Assembly: GCA_034670405.1 (NCBI GenBank)
Contig: JAXDDX010000144.1
Coordinates: 853,501 to 917,500 of the forward strand
Length of the DNA: 64,000 nt
From: Hoplostethus atlanticus
Lineage: Eukaryota > Chordata > Actinopteri > Trachichthyiformes > Trachichthyidae
Direction of reading: 5' to 3'
The notes beneath the pieces were generated by a model. It did not search any database, had not been told where the DNA came from, and saw nothing but the letters and a program-made list of their open reading frames with translations. Below are positions 24,359 through 37,800 of this stretch, piece by piece. Position numbers and translations under genes: made by a program. Each line of letters opens with the position of its first letter. The first letter of the stretch is position 1.

Positions 24359-27300
24359 CTAGCTCACGGTCCCTCACTCCTCATCCAGAAACAAACACTC
24401 CACCCTGGAATATCACACCATGGACCGTCACACCCTCAACCCAGCAGCAACCCCCCCCCATTAAACTCCATTGTAGCTGTGCTGGAAATATCTCCATGTG
24501 ACAACGTTGTCTACGTGTGGCCAGTTATCCACAGGAATGAGAGAAACACACACCTACCTTAATTAAGACCACATCCACTGTCCTCTCTCCTTTGGCGCAG
24601 AGGCTGTACCTTCGCTTGTGTCTTTCATACATGCTGACAATGTTACACTGTCAAGACTCATCCAATTGTTGGGCGTGGTTGGGCCGCGTATTAGCCACTC
24701 CACAGGTTCAAATCCCGGATGATACCGAACTACTGGCCTCTCTCGACTGGCTTTCCCGTCTCTCTTTACTGTAACGGTGTATGAAATATGAGCAGGGTGG
24801 AGTGGCCAGGAAAAAACTTCATCTTCGGCAGTATCCAAAGCTGTAGATTGTTTCTTTTATCGGCTTAAAGTCATAACATGAAAAATCGACTAAAACTAAG
24901 ACCAAAAGTATATTAAGGCGAGCTAAAGCTCAGAACAACAACAACAAAACAATAAATATATAAATACTTAAACCAAAATCAACCAACAGCACTGGCATCC
25001 CTCTTAGTGCGGAGAGAAACTACAGAACAAAAGGGAAAATTAACATGAAATTAATATGTTTTAACTGGTAATATAGATTAACAAACTAGAAAACCAAACC
25101 AAATGAAAATTGATAGCCATACTAAGTCGAAAGAAAAGCTCCACATGCCCATATTCCAGTGTATAATCCAGTTAAGTCCTGCATAGCTTGTGTTCCCTTC
25201 TCACTACAGTTTGGGCTGGAAAATGAGACTGTCTGCCCACATCTGTTCATAACACCAGCCCCTCCCTCCATCCCTCTCTCTTTTCCTTTTTCCTTCCCCA
25301 TTCTTCCCTTTCTCTCATTCCACCCATCATATTTGTCCTTCATTTTAAACACACCACCTCTCATCCTTCCTGGGGGGATAAAGAGATATTTGGACTACTG
25401 TGTTTAGGGGGGGGGGGGGGTGTATCAAGTTGAGAGAGAGAAAAAAGAGAGACACAGAAGGAGAGAGAGAGAGAGCTATGCTAGAGGCTAGCTATGACCA
25501 TTGCAACATCTCACGACAAAGGTCATATGCGTCTTACTCCAGGTTAAGTACACTTGATTCGTACTAAACCTATGCAGTTACATAGATTCACTGCATGGAT
25601 GCCAAAATGAAATAAAACTACACCAGTACAACTTCAGTTAAGGCAACTAAAACAATAAGGTTAGGATGCTAGGGTGAGATTTTGGTCATGGTTAGATAAT
25701 AAAAAATATTTTTGCTGCGACTGAAAACTCACCACAGACGGGAGTTTATACACCTGTGTACCCCGACCTCCACAACCTCACTGCACTATTTCCATGTCAA
25801 ACTACTGCCTGTTTCAGTCACGTGACCTCTGCCTCCTATTTCAAAAGATTTGTAGAAGATAAAACTGAAATATAGCCTCAATCGGTGATTCTGTGGGTTG
25901 CTATTATTATGGACATATTTGCAGAGCAAGGACGGCTGGATCAGCTCAACAAATTTGGTGTTTATCGGATTTACTGTGAGGTACGAATTTGCAAAAGGTC
26001 ATTACTGCGAATTTATTCAGCAGTGAACTAGACCAGGTTTCTTCAGATGTTTTCGCGCCAGTTTTATCCTCATTCCGACAATCACAGATGTTCTTTGGTT
26101 GGTTTTGAACCAGGAACCTTCTAGAAACAGGTCTGCATCTGACACCACAAGGCCACCGTCCCCATCCAATGGCTGCACAAACAGTTGCTCAGTTAAAGCA
26201 AACTGTACCAAACAACTTTCATGACATTGCAGCAACCACTATTAAAGACATTTTTGGAATTTATGGCACCAATTATACAATGTTGAATTCAATAGGGACA
26301 CCTTGCCTACAGACTTGGACCCCTAATAAACCAGCACAAAAACAATAGTGTTTGCATTACTTTTACTTACTATAACTATGAACTTGATATGACAACAGGC
26401 TGACCATTGAGGTCTTTATAATACATCATTATAATCACATGAATACAACACAATAGTGATTCAGCCTATAGCCAGTTCATGAAAGGTTTTGCATTTGCTG
26501 TTCTAAACACCCGGTAGGTCTTTGCTGGAAAGGTAGTGATGTGTCTTACATTTCCTGTTCGTTTTGAGTAAACAGAAGAACTGGGTAGTTAGAATGAGCA
26601 GTGATAGCCACCATGGCTGAACAAAGAAAAGAGCACCACCTACAAAAACTCAAACTCCATCAACAGAAAAGCCAAGGAATACCAGTTTTTTGGTATTAAG
26701 AGCATTTGTCAATCAAACAAAGATGGAGACAAAATAAGGACACAAATAGAACTCTGTTATTCTACTATTATATTACACTGTCATGGACTCATTACCCATG
26801 GTTAACAAAACTAGAGTCCTATGGTGACATGTTGGCCACCTTACTCAGATAGACCAGTGTCATTGTCAAACTCAGGGTTGCGGGACAATGCAATTTGCTT
26901 GTATGCTGTTGAATGGCCCTGGATTATCTTAGCTGACATATTGTACACCACAGTGTACAGTCTTCAAACCACCATGGTTTGAAAAAATGAGGCTTTTCAG
27001 CCTTTTAGCCTTTTCAGCCACCTGAAACAATTTCACTAGTATGGCTGTCTGTGGAGAAGCTCTCCACTGACAAGTCTAAATGCTGTTTCAGAAGCTTCTA
27101 CACCCTGACAAACATACAATTCTGGGGGAATAATTTAAAGATACAGTCACATTTAAAGATACTGAATATTGGCACACAATATTGGCTGTCATTCAGCAGA
27201 TACCGCTATCAGCAAGGTAGCCCTAATATTTGGTACTCTCAGTGTATGTACATGCTGTCTTGTAGTAATACCAGAGGAGCCTTCTCAAGTGTTAAATGTT

Positions 27301-28783
27301 GTTCCTTACTAACTGGAAGAGGGCAGCGACGGCCAATGAGTGGAAACAACTAACTACATCTGTAACCGATCGGCAGCACACAAACACAGCTGTCGCCATG
27401 GCAACAGCTGTACAACATCCAGTCGTGACGCAAAGAGAGAGAGATGCCAAAGACGGAGTGAGAGAGAGAGAGGGAGAGAGAGACAAACAGGCAGACAGGG
27501 GAGAGGCACACATCTGGAAGTAGTATACCTAAACTGAACACAAGGTGGAAGCAAAGGGCAGCATCAAATACATTGACGTCAACACTATATCTGTGTGCAA
27601 GTTAGGCAGAAGTGATACCATCTAACAGCGTGTATTCGTGAGGAGTGATTGAGGAGTGCTGCCTTCTGTGCCCTTCGATGGAAATTACTGTGTTGCTGCT
27701 GTTGGAAAGTTGAGAGCCTTCTACTTTAAATACATGGTCTCTCATGTAGTTGACGAATTCCAGGCCGGCCGATTGACACTTAGTGGTAAATATATGCAGC
27801 TTTGTGAAGGCTCGATCAGAAAGTCAGTCTTGTTTGTCTTTGCAACAGCTCTCTTTTTCAGTACAGGTGCCACGAGAGGCAGAATTGACAGGTGTGGATC
27901 AATAATGACTTAAAAGTTAATTGACCTTAATTGACCTCCAGTTTGTTTTAAATTCATCCTTTCTCTCATTGAACGCCCACAGTTGGTAATTAACACATAT
28001 GGTACACCTTGAAAAGTACCTTGCAGTAATTGAGATGCAGACTTTGGCTACTTTCAAAGTTTAACATCAAAGTTTAAATCAAGTTAATATATATTATAGC
28101 CTACTTAGTTTCAACATCGGTGCAGTCATTATTTTCACAGTACATGTAACACCAAGAGCAGCAGTGAGTGTGAACCCTGCAGCCTTGGTAGTATACATAT
28201 AAACACTCACCGGCCACTTTATTTAGGTACATCTATCTAGTATGGTAGGACTCCCTTTAGCCTCCAGAACAGCCTGAATTCTTCACATTCTTCACTAGCA
28301 CTAGCACTAGCATCACATTCTGCACTATTCAACAAGGTGCCCTGAAAGCTCCATTTCAATTTTTATCTTGACAGGAGCAACCACTGTTTCAACTATTAGA
28401 CTGTCCATTGTTGGCACACATAGAGCTATTACATTGTAAAAACAAGAATTGCAGTAATATTTTATTGAATTTGCTTGCCTGTTTAGTCTCATGTTGTTTT
28501 TTTGTAGTGCTTTGTAAACTCTCTGAATAAAACTTGCGCTTTGAGATTTGATTTTAATGAAGTATATTACATAAATTAAAAATAAAATGTATTATTATTA
28601 TTTTTATTTAAGTTAGTCTGCGACTGAACTATCCATTTATATCCTATCAATATCCATGGTTCTGTCCTCTCTATTGTATTTTCTCTCTCTTCCTCTTCCT
28701 TTCTATCCCTCTTCTACCCTCTCTATCTCTCTCACATGACATCACCCGTCTCAGGAAAACAAAAAATGGTGAGGTAATGGTGT

Positions 28784-28825
<42 letters not shown>

Positions 28826-31800
28826 AGAGAGAGTAAAGGTTCCAGGCCTGGCCTGAACATTCCCATATTGCTCATTGTGACCCCAGACAGTGCTGGAGGC
28901 CAGGAGGCCAACTAGTGCGTCATTTGGAGGCGGGGGAAAGGGATTTATATGGTTGTATCAGTGGCCCAGCCTGGCCTGGCGTAACCTCGAAACCCGTGCA
29001 GAAGCAGTGTGTATGAGAGTATAGCTGTGCCCATTTTCATATGGTCTCAAAGAATCATATAATTTACAATTTATGCCTTAAGCTAACACTTATCCAGAGT
29101 GATTTTCAATTAGTGAGCAGGTAGGAGTTCAGTCTTGTTCAAGGACACTTCAACAGGACACATGGCTGCGGATGGACACAACATCAGCTGTTGTGGGTCT
29201 TGAAACTGGGATCTTCCAGTTATGGGAAGGTATCTCTAACCACTAGGCCACCCTGACACCCCTTCTGCATGTAAGAATTGTGTTTGATGTGTTCAGTGTT
29301 AGAATGGACTGGAATTTGAATCGAGACCTTTCTCAGCTTCTGATACCAAAGAGCAAAGAAAGCCCCCAGTTTAGTTTAGTTTAGCTCTGAAGAGAAAGCT
29401 CATCATCCTCAGCTCATGTAACCCTCTCAATTAACTCACTGTCCCCATAAATAGAGAGGATCTGTCTGGTCTTTCAATATTCACAATTGTTGGAAAGTGT
29501 GCTTGTTGTGCTGTCTTTAGATGAAAGTTAAAGTTTGTTTTTTTCTTTTGTACTGTGTGTTATCTTGGCAATTTTGACTTTACGCCTACCCCTTAAATAA
29601 GGCAAAAGATTTATACCCAGGTGTAGTGCTATACTCAGGTGTTGCAAGAGGTGTGAATGCCATGCCTGACTTAGTGCAGCATTCTACATAGAACCTAGCA
29701 GTAAGATTAGGCGTATGCCCAGCTGGACCAACCGGCCCCAGGGTTGATTTGACAATGTAGCAAGAAACCTCCCTCTCAACGAGGTCTCAGTCAGATTGCT
29801 ATGTTCTCATATAGGCAAACAAACCCAACTAATGTCCGGAGTTCAAAATAACAACTCTAACCCAACTAGGTGTGTAAATGCCCTTATTTCAGTTTAGATA
29901 TGATGGAGCTGTTGGTTTTAATGGTGTTATTATGGTGCCCGTATCCACTCACACAATATTATGACAATGCACTATGTGACAAACCTATTTGCACAAGTGT
30001 ATTGCAAAACAGGTTCGACTTGACTTTGTTAACTGTGATTGTATTCAATCTATTCTCCTAGGCAATGGCCTGGGGTGTAAAACAAAAACAATGTTTTCTT
30101 AAGCTTAGCTATGTTGAGTCCTAAGTATAAACTCACCTCCAGAGTGTATGTGCTGTCTGAGTTGGTCTCGGTCGATCGATGCTGTTCTCTTGCTGCCAGG
30201 GAGGTTTCTGGGTCTGAGGATGAGGCAAAACATTAGTTCACAACAGAGTCCTATAGATTCCACGTCAGATACAGCAGGAAAACACACCGTGGTTTCCCCT
30301 AACAGCCAGCCGTCAGCAGTGAGGACCGCCCCAACTATAAAAGTAGCACCACTGCTAGAAAAAAAAAAGGGAACCGACACACACATTTTAGGCATTTAGC
30401 TGACACTCTTACTCAGAGTGACTTACAATGGGAGCACCTTACTGGCCTTACAATATTTGACCAGTAAATCATAATGGAAGAGTGAGTGCTAAGAAAAGAA
30501 ATGTAATGAGAGCTAAGACAGAGATAGGAGGGACTGTTCAGGTAAATAACAAGAGTGATATCGTGTACTACTGGATTTTATAAAATGTGTGGGAAAGAAA
30601 CTCCTGCAGGACCTATAGTTTTCAGGTAGAACCAGTTTTATGTATGCTAAACTGAGTAATGATGGGCGGTAACTGTAATATTATTACTTTCCACACTAAT
30701 GAGTAGTGTAACAAATTACCATTTCAAATTCAGTTACCAATTAGAGTAATACATCAACATTATAATGTTACAACGTTACTTTTGTTATCACCCCTTGATA
30801 GCAACAAATTACTCCTCACAAGGAGTAATAAGTAAAGTAATATTATTACTTCTGAAATGGGTAACGAGTAAAGAGGAATATATACAATTTTAATGTAATG
30901 AATTTTTTGATGAACACAGACAGTTTCAAAGTTTCAGTTTCAAATGAAGCAACCTTTTATATCCAACCTAAGTGCACAAGGGAGCTCTTTTGTGCCAACA
31001 CACACACACACACAGACACACACACACACACTGCAGAATTGCACAACTGTATTGCACGAAGCTATTATTTCTTGCACTACCTTGTATATTTTTGGGGATT
31101 TTTTTATACAACCTTTATCCTCCAAACTTGGTTATTGTATAGTGATGTGTGCCTCTCTCTTGCTTTGCACTGCTGCATAACTGAAATTTCCCCTTGGGGA
31201 CAATGAAGAGCCATCTAATATCATCTACATTTGTACTCAGATAGGAACATCAATTATAGTCTGAATTTTAAGGCTTCTTTTAATAGAATAAATGTGACTT
31301 TATTGTAGTGTCTCAATTTACCAGAATACAACAATGTGGTATTGTGTCCTCAGCTAGTGCCTCTCCCCAACCCTCCTTGTCACCACATACTCTGGTACTG
31401 ATGAGAAGGAATCAAAGGACCGAGCCATCAAAAGTTTAAAAGGAGAATCAAATCTCGCCCAGTGATAATGATGAGTCTTCTGATGGTGACTCTACTGATG
31501 ACAAGTTCTTAGGCTCTTGAGAGCAAATCTTCTGGTAGTGGAAAGCAAGTCTTAGCTTCTCCCTGACCCGGCCGTCCAGCCAGGGACATCATCATGTCCA
31601 GTGACCGATGTGAAAAGGCTAGGGCTGTACCCGACTCAGAATTTTGTCAGTCGAATCGGATTCGGCCGTTCAATACGACGATTCGACTTTTTTAATATAG
31701 ATAATATTTAATATATAATAATATGGCAATCAGAAAATCCATTGGCATGAGTTTCAGTGATGATTTCGACCACGTTATCATAGTCAAATGCAACAGAGTC

Positions 31801-34800
31801 ATGGGAACATATTTTTGAGCATTTAAAAATCAATAAAAGACAGCTGCATATGATGCAAGATTTGAATTGCGGCCTATTTGAATTGCCGACATATAATGTC
31901 GGGCTACCATATGGATTTGCGGAATAATGAGACAGACAGCACACATGTATTATTGTTTAAATCAAGCTCATATAGCCTATTTTTTTTTATTTCACTTTAG
32001 TCTAAACGTGAAAAACAAGTGTAAATGAATAAACAAATGAAACCGAAACCGTTTTAAATAAATTCACGGCATTCACGGCGCTTTGAAATAATAACTTCTC
32101 ATCTTCAGGCTTATAGGCTACTGTATTTCTCTTTAAACATAAAATAAATAAATCTTAAGTGTGGGAGAGGAAACTAGTTTGTCAACATTACTTGGGAGAA
32201 GTGAACTTCGGGTCTTGTCAACGATGAAGCCGGCCTTTGAGAATATTCGCTCCGATGGTGTAGACGTGGAGGGGATGCAGAGTACACGTTTGGCTGCTGT
32301 GGACAGCTTTGGATAGCGGTCGTCGTTTCTTCTCCACCAGTTCAGTGGCCCCGCATCATTCTTTTTGGAGGAGGCTCAGTTTCCGTGCTGCTGTCCTCGC
32401 GTTCCATTTGCGCTGTGCCTTGCGCAATGTTTTGATACAGACTCTCGGCCAGATCTGCCACCGTTTCATATACCAGCGCATGTTTGTCACATGGATTTTT
32501 TTTTTTTTTTAAATAGAATATAAAATTATATATTCCCCTTATTTATAATTCCTCATTGAAATGTTATCCCCGTGGATTTTTGTAAGCTTCTATCTGTTTT
32601 ATCCTGTTATTTTAATGCACACTGACTGACAAAAAAAACCAAAAAAACGACTGCTCAACTTGAAGAATCTCAGTCGACTGACGGGTCTCCGACAGATGAT
32701 TTGACTCATCGACTTTCAGGGGGCAGCCCTAGAAAAGGCCAAGCAGCTCCTTTTCAAGTTGGTCGGCCAGGTCGGGCATACCCGGTATCCTCCTGGCCAT
32801 GTGTTGGGCAGACACCAGCAAGGGTGGAGAGCACTGTCATAATCAAGTGCATAATTACAAACCAACCACTAAACATGACAGATGCTGTGAGAAGAGAAAT
32901 GTCATTGCTGCTGAATGTAGTTTAGCCTAGCATAATAAATAGCATCATAAACTAATATCTGCAATTGGATGAGCTCAAGAGAAGGAAAATGTACATGGAC
33001 GTTGAATGTTTCTCTTGATATATTTGGCAACTGGTCAGATTGTGAATTTCTGTTTTGGTTGTTGGTCGCTTTTTGCTGCTGATTCAGAGCAGGTGATCTG
33101 CCGGTGAAGGGCCCCATTAAACAAGTGCGCCCCACCAATGAACCAATAGGGCCTGGCCTGCCTCTACTCTGCACTGGCATACCAATCAGAGAACAAAGCC
33201 TACATCTTCTCAGAGCTACTTGGCTCATCAGAAAGTGGGGCTGTGTGCTACTCAACCAATCACAGTGCAGAACTCTGTTCCTCTTTTAAACAATAGACCA
33301 ATCAGGGAATCGCCTGCTTCTCGCCTAGCTCACTCGATAATGCCATGTTCATAACGGATTTACAGTTCATACACGCTGTTGACTGGGAAAATCTGCTCAT
33401 GTCAGCCTCCTAGTGGTAATTACAAGTAGTACATGTGGGATTTTTTTGTAGGCTCCAATATCTACCAAGGAATCTGTCAATTTGGACAGTGGATGTGGGT
33501 GTTCCAATGAGTTAAACACATGAAGTTGTAGACTAGCTGTCCAGTTAGGCAAAAGGCAGCTTCAGCTCAAACCCAGCGGCCAAGCAGAAGGCCTGGGCCA
33601 GCATATGTCAGGACCATGTAACAAACATTATGGTCCACAACCATAATGTTTCAATAAAACAATCCCAAATACTTATCCAAAAGTTATCTTAATGATATTT
33701 ATGTCACTGAATACCATACCAAACAAAAATGTAGGTACTAGAAAACCTTTTTTTCTGCATCCAAAACACTGCTGACCATATTTTCTTTTACATATTTGGT
33801 ACCTAGGATGATTGGACAGATATTTGGATCCCAACAGATATTGTCCCGAAATGAGTGCTCGTGGCCGGGAAGCTTACTGGATGTCTCTGGTATGGACCGA
33901 TGTGACTGGTTAGGGACTGTCAATGAAGTAATTGCATAGATGTACATAAAGTTAAAATTCAATGGCTTCTCAACCATATGACAAAAAAAAACCACAAAAA
34001 CGAATCACTGTGTTACAATGGTAGAGCTACACCGTGCACACCTAATGTTTATCTCAATATTTTAGTGCAAAAATAATAGATTTTCTTTCAATACTGTCCA
34101 AGTCACATGACCCAAAGACACCAAACTATGTTGTTTAGTATGTTTACTAGCAATGGTCACATCATTCACACCCTTTGATTTTGCCAAAATAAATGTTGAC
34201 AATATTTTATATGTACAATGTGTCTTTGATTGTAACCTACCATATTGTAAAGCGAGGCAACAACCATATCCAAGTTATTATTACGCAAATTTGATCATTG
34301 AGGACTATAATAATACACAGGCATCCTCTCTCAGCAGCAGCACTGCATATTTAGACAACGTCCGTCTTTTACAATTTCGAGTATCGAAGGCTTGTCCTAT
34401 GGATACGGATCCGATTCTGACTATGACGTGATTGGTTCACCCCTAGAAGACACGCTCACACATGTAGACTGGACACTGAAATACACACAGCCATGCACAC
34501 ATAATAAGCGCTGTCACACATCACGTGCAGACATAAACACACCGTCATAGGGAAACACGCTCACAGCCTGCCTCTGCTTTTGCTGTTCCCTTTAAGTCTG
34601 GATGAGATCATGTTGCCTGGATACCGTGCCCTATACAACAAGTCTCATGGCTTCCGCCTATTCATTCTGACTAACAATGGCAACAAGGCAGCCGAGATTA
34701 TCAAAGACACTTAATTATTATCAAGGGTGAGATAAAAAGGGTTGCAAAATACCACAGACACAATAGAAACAAAAATCAAAGTTATGATAAGAAGGTTTTG

Positions 34801-37800
34801 CAAAACAAAATCAGACATATCAAAGGATATTCTATTCAAGAGTTAGTGAAAGACAGAGACAGAGAGAGAACACACAGGACAGTGGACAGACCAGTTGTGG
34901 TTGAAGAATAGTTAATCAATAAGTCATTTACCTGCCTGTCTGATCATCTCTCTCCTGGCTTCCTTTCCCCCATTAGTCCCCTTTCTTTCTCTCTCCTTCC
35001 ATCCATCCACTGTATCCAGGGCGTTCAAGTCTTTCTCAAGGCCTTGGACCAAACCACCCTCATTATCCAAAGGGATGGAGTGATGACCAGTCTCCAAAGA
35101 GGTGATGGTGACGAGCCTCGCCTCCGGTAATGACTGGGAAGTGCCGCTTTGAAGTCTTACATGGGCGGTCAGTTCCTTTAATTCTGGATTTGAATGGGCC
35201 GTAGGGGGTGAGTCACAGGGACTAACAGGAAATGTTGTCCCGCAAAGAGGCAGCGAGGAGGGAATGACTCTGTCGTCGTCCCGCGTGACATCAATAACAT
35301 GTGCCTTCTCAACCTGGCTGTCCAGGTGTGGACCGCTTTTGCATTCCTTAGCCTGAGAGTTTTGCGTGTCAGTGAAACTTTCTTCGCAACTCTCTCTTTC
35401 CTCTGCCTTACAGTCAGTACTGTCTAAACTGCCTTGTGTCTGACCCCCTACCTCACCCAGCATGGCAGTTTTGGATACTGAAGAGTGATCTGTTTCATAT
35501 GTCTCGGCCTCTTGAAAATGTGAATCTAGATGGTCTCCGACATTCTCTCTTTGAATCACACTCTCAGACTTATATTTGGAAAAAGAGTGGGGACCGCTAT
35601 GCTCTCCGAGATTCTCCTTGGGGTGGGCGTCAAATATGTCAGATGCCTTTGGACACTGTCCTGTATCTATAAAAGGGCATGGGAGTTGGCTATCTTGACC
35701 CTGCTGGATCTCTGTCTGCGTGTCGCTTTGGCTGTGTACCTGGGTAGTGACTATTTTGTTTGATTCGGGTAAAGATGTTGTGCTAGCCTGTGCTACACTG
35801 CCTGCTTTATTAGGTAGTTCCCCAAGTGTTAGGGGTCGATTGTCTGTAGTTGCTGTCGGTTGAATTCCCCCTTTGTGAAGCTGTGTCATGCATAGGGTGT
35901 TCGAATGTGTTGACAGGTCGGGGTTAGCCTGCTCTTTGCTACTTGGCTGTGCTGGGTGTTGGTTTTCTCTCTCTGGTGGCAGTCTCTCGTCTGTTTTACA
36001 CTGTGTGTCTAACTGTGTCAACACCGCGGCATCTAATTCTTTTGAAAGCTCAATAGGAGTTTGTTCTTTGGCAGTGAACTGTGTAGAAAGTGTCATGTGT
36101 GAATGTTCTGCGGGTTGGTTTTCTGTCTCGGCTGGTAATTCTGTGTCCAGTTGAGTCAATACTGCATGTGACTCAACTAACAGTTCACTATTAGCATGGT
36201 CTTTGCTGATCAGTGAATCTTCTGGAAGCTGGTTTACTGTTTTAGTTGGTACCTTCGTGTCCTGTGCCGACGGTGGATTATTAGCTTGGTCTTTGCTAGC
36301 CGACTGTGTAGTTGGTTTGCTATCTGACTGACTGTCTGTGAGCCACTGGCTCAGTTCTATGCTAGCGACGGCTGATGCTATGGCTACAGTTACAACTGCT
36401 ACCACTGTGGCTGCTAGCTCTTTATTGTAGCTCTGCTCTTCCTCCATGTCTGTGGGGGGGGACTCCTCACTCCCATTCTCCTCACTCCCTCTGACCTCTT
36501 CCCTCCTCTCATCTTTCTCTACATTTGTGAACTTTTTGCCTCGTTTCTGCTCACGCCCCATCTCCTCGTCACTCCGACTCTCCCGACTCTCAGTATTTGT
36601 GGTTACTGACTCTGCCCTTTCCTCACCCATTTCCTCTTCACTCTCCCTCGACTCCTTTTTCTTTTCCTCATCCCTTTTCGCCTTGTTCTGCTGATCTCTA
36701 AGTGACTCAGAGGCCAAATCATCTTTTAAATATTCCCTTACAGTTGTCTCAGTGTTTCCTTCCTCTATTTGAAGTGGTGAAACATCCACTGTACCTTCAA
36801 ACAACAGACTCCGAGCCTCCAAAAGGTCTGTACGTCCCATTGCTTCTGTTGATTGTGCAGATCCCATAAATTCCATGGGTTTTCCGAAATGCTCCACAGG
36901 TTCGAATGGGTTTGTAGATTGCACAAGTTGTGTATTTTGTTTAGGAAATTCCACAAGAGCCAAAGTCTCTGTAGATTCACTAGGATCTGAACCTTTCAGC
37001 GGAATATCCTTTACATAGTCAGATCCCACCGAAGCATTCAGTTCCACTGAAGCTACAGCTTCAACAGCGACAGCAAAATCCTCATTTTCTAATAATTTGG
37101 TAGACTCCATTTTGTCCATTGGTGTTTTGAGTTCGACTGGATCGGCAAGCCTCTTTGGTTCCATGGGTTCTGTAGAGTCTGATAATTCCTTCTTTTCTAA
37201 CGGTTTCAAAGCTGTAAATTCTGTAACTTCCATTCCTCTGAGGTCCACCTGACCAACGCCTGGTGGAGTGCTGCTAGAATCCAGGTTTGGAAGGTCACCA
37301 TCAGATCCATGAAAGTCCATGCTATCTTCCTTTGAGAATTCTTTTGTTTCTGACGACTGTAAAGCGTTAAGTTCGGGAATATCTTTTCTTCCAAGGTCCG
37401 TTTGAATAAGTTCTGGTGTAGTACCGCAATCGGGTCTATGAGAGTTCCTGCTCTCTCCTTCTGTCTGACTGGGCAGATGCATGGTGCCCCTGTCAACTTC
37501 TTTTCTTCTCACTGGCTCAGAAGTACTGAGTGACTGGACGTCAGCTCTCCCTGTTTTTGACGCCACTTTTGCCTCTGTATATGACTGTGTATTCGGGTCG
37601 GTCACTTTCTCTCCTTGCCTCTGTATCTCTATCTGACTCTGGGATTCTATGCTGGAGCTGGAGCTACGCTTGACGTCCGTGCCTCCTCTCTTTCCCCTCT
37701 TTCTCCTCCTTTTCTTCCTACCCTTCTCTCCTCTCTCTTCACTCCCTCGCTTCTCTTGTCCTCTCCCCTCAGTCTCTGCTCTCTCACCGCTCTCTCCATT

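Larger units (their letters stand above)
18563..30136 (-). other. akap13 large intron (11.6 kb)
   Basis: Intron between exons 30213-30137 and 18562-18490. The joined frame is correct without any extra exon. It holds two CA and one GT microsatellites, SINE heads, a LINE fragment and MITEs, listed separately. Stretches at 19300-20370, 20450-23430, 24900-26050, 26240-28190 and 29270-30130 show nothing I can name. Confidence 0.55.
30214..34931 (-). other. akap13 intron (30214-34931)
   Basis: Intron between the giant exon and the 77-bp exon. It contains a SINE tail, a LINE 3' end, a hAT deletion element and AT-rich filler. A short open stretch at 34381-34450 and 34586-34702 looks faintly coding on the plus strand, but I could not assign it. 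Confidence 0.5.

Noticed and set aside
24563..24838. Minus-strand akap13 exon near 24570
   Set aside because: A GTAGGTG donor is present, but the frame does not fit the neighbouring exons, which already join in phase without it; the region is covered by a SINE-like repeat.
34153..34720. Possible coding fragment with YGYGSDSDYDVIGSP and LPGYRALYNKSHGFRLF
   Set aside because: Short, interrupted, no splice sites, and no family recognised.
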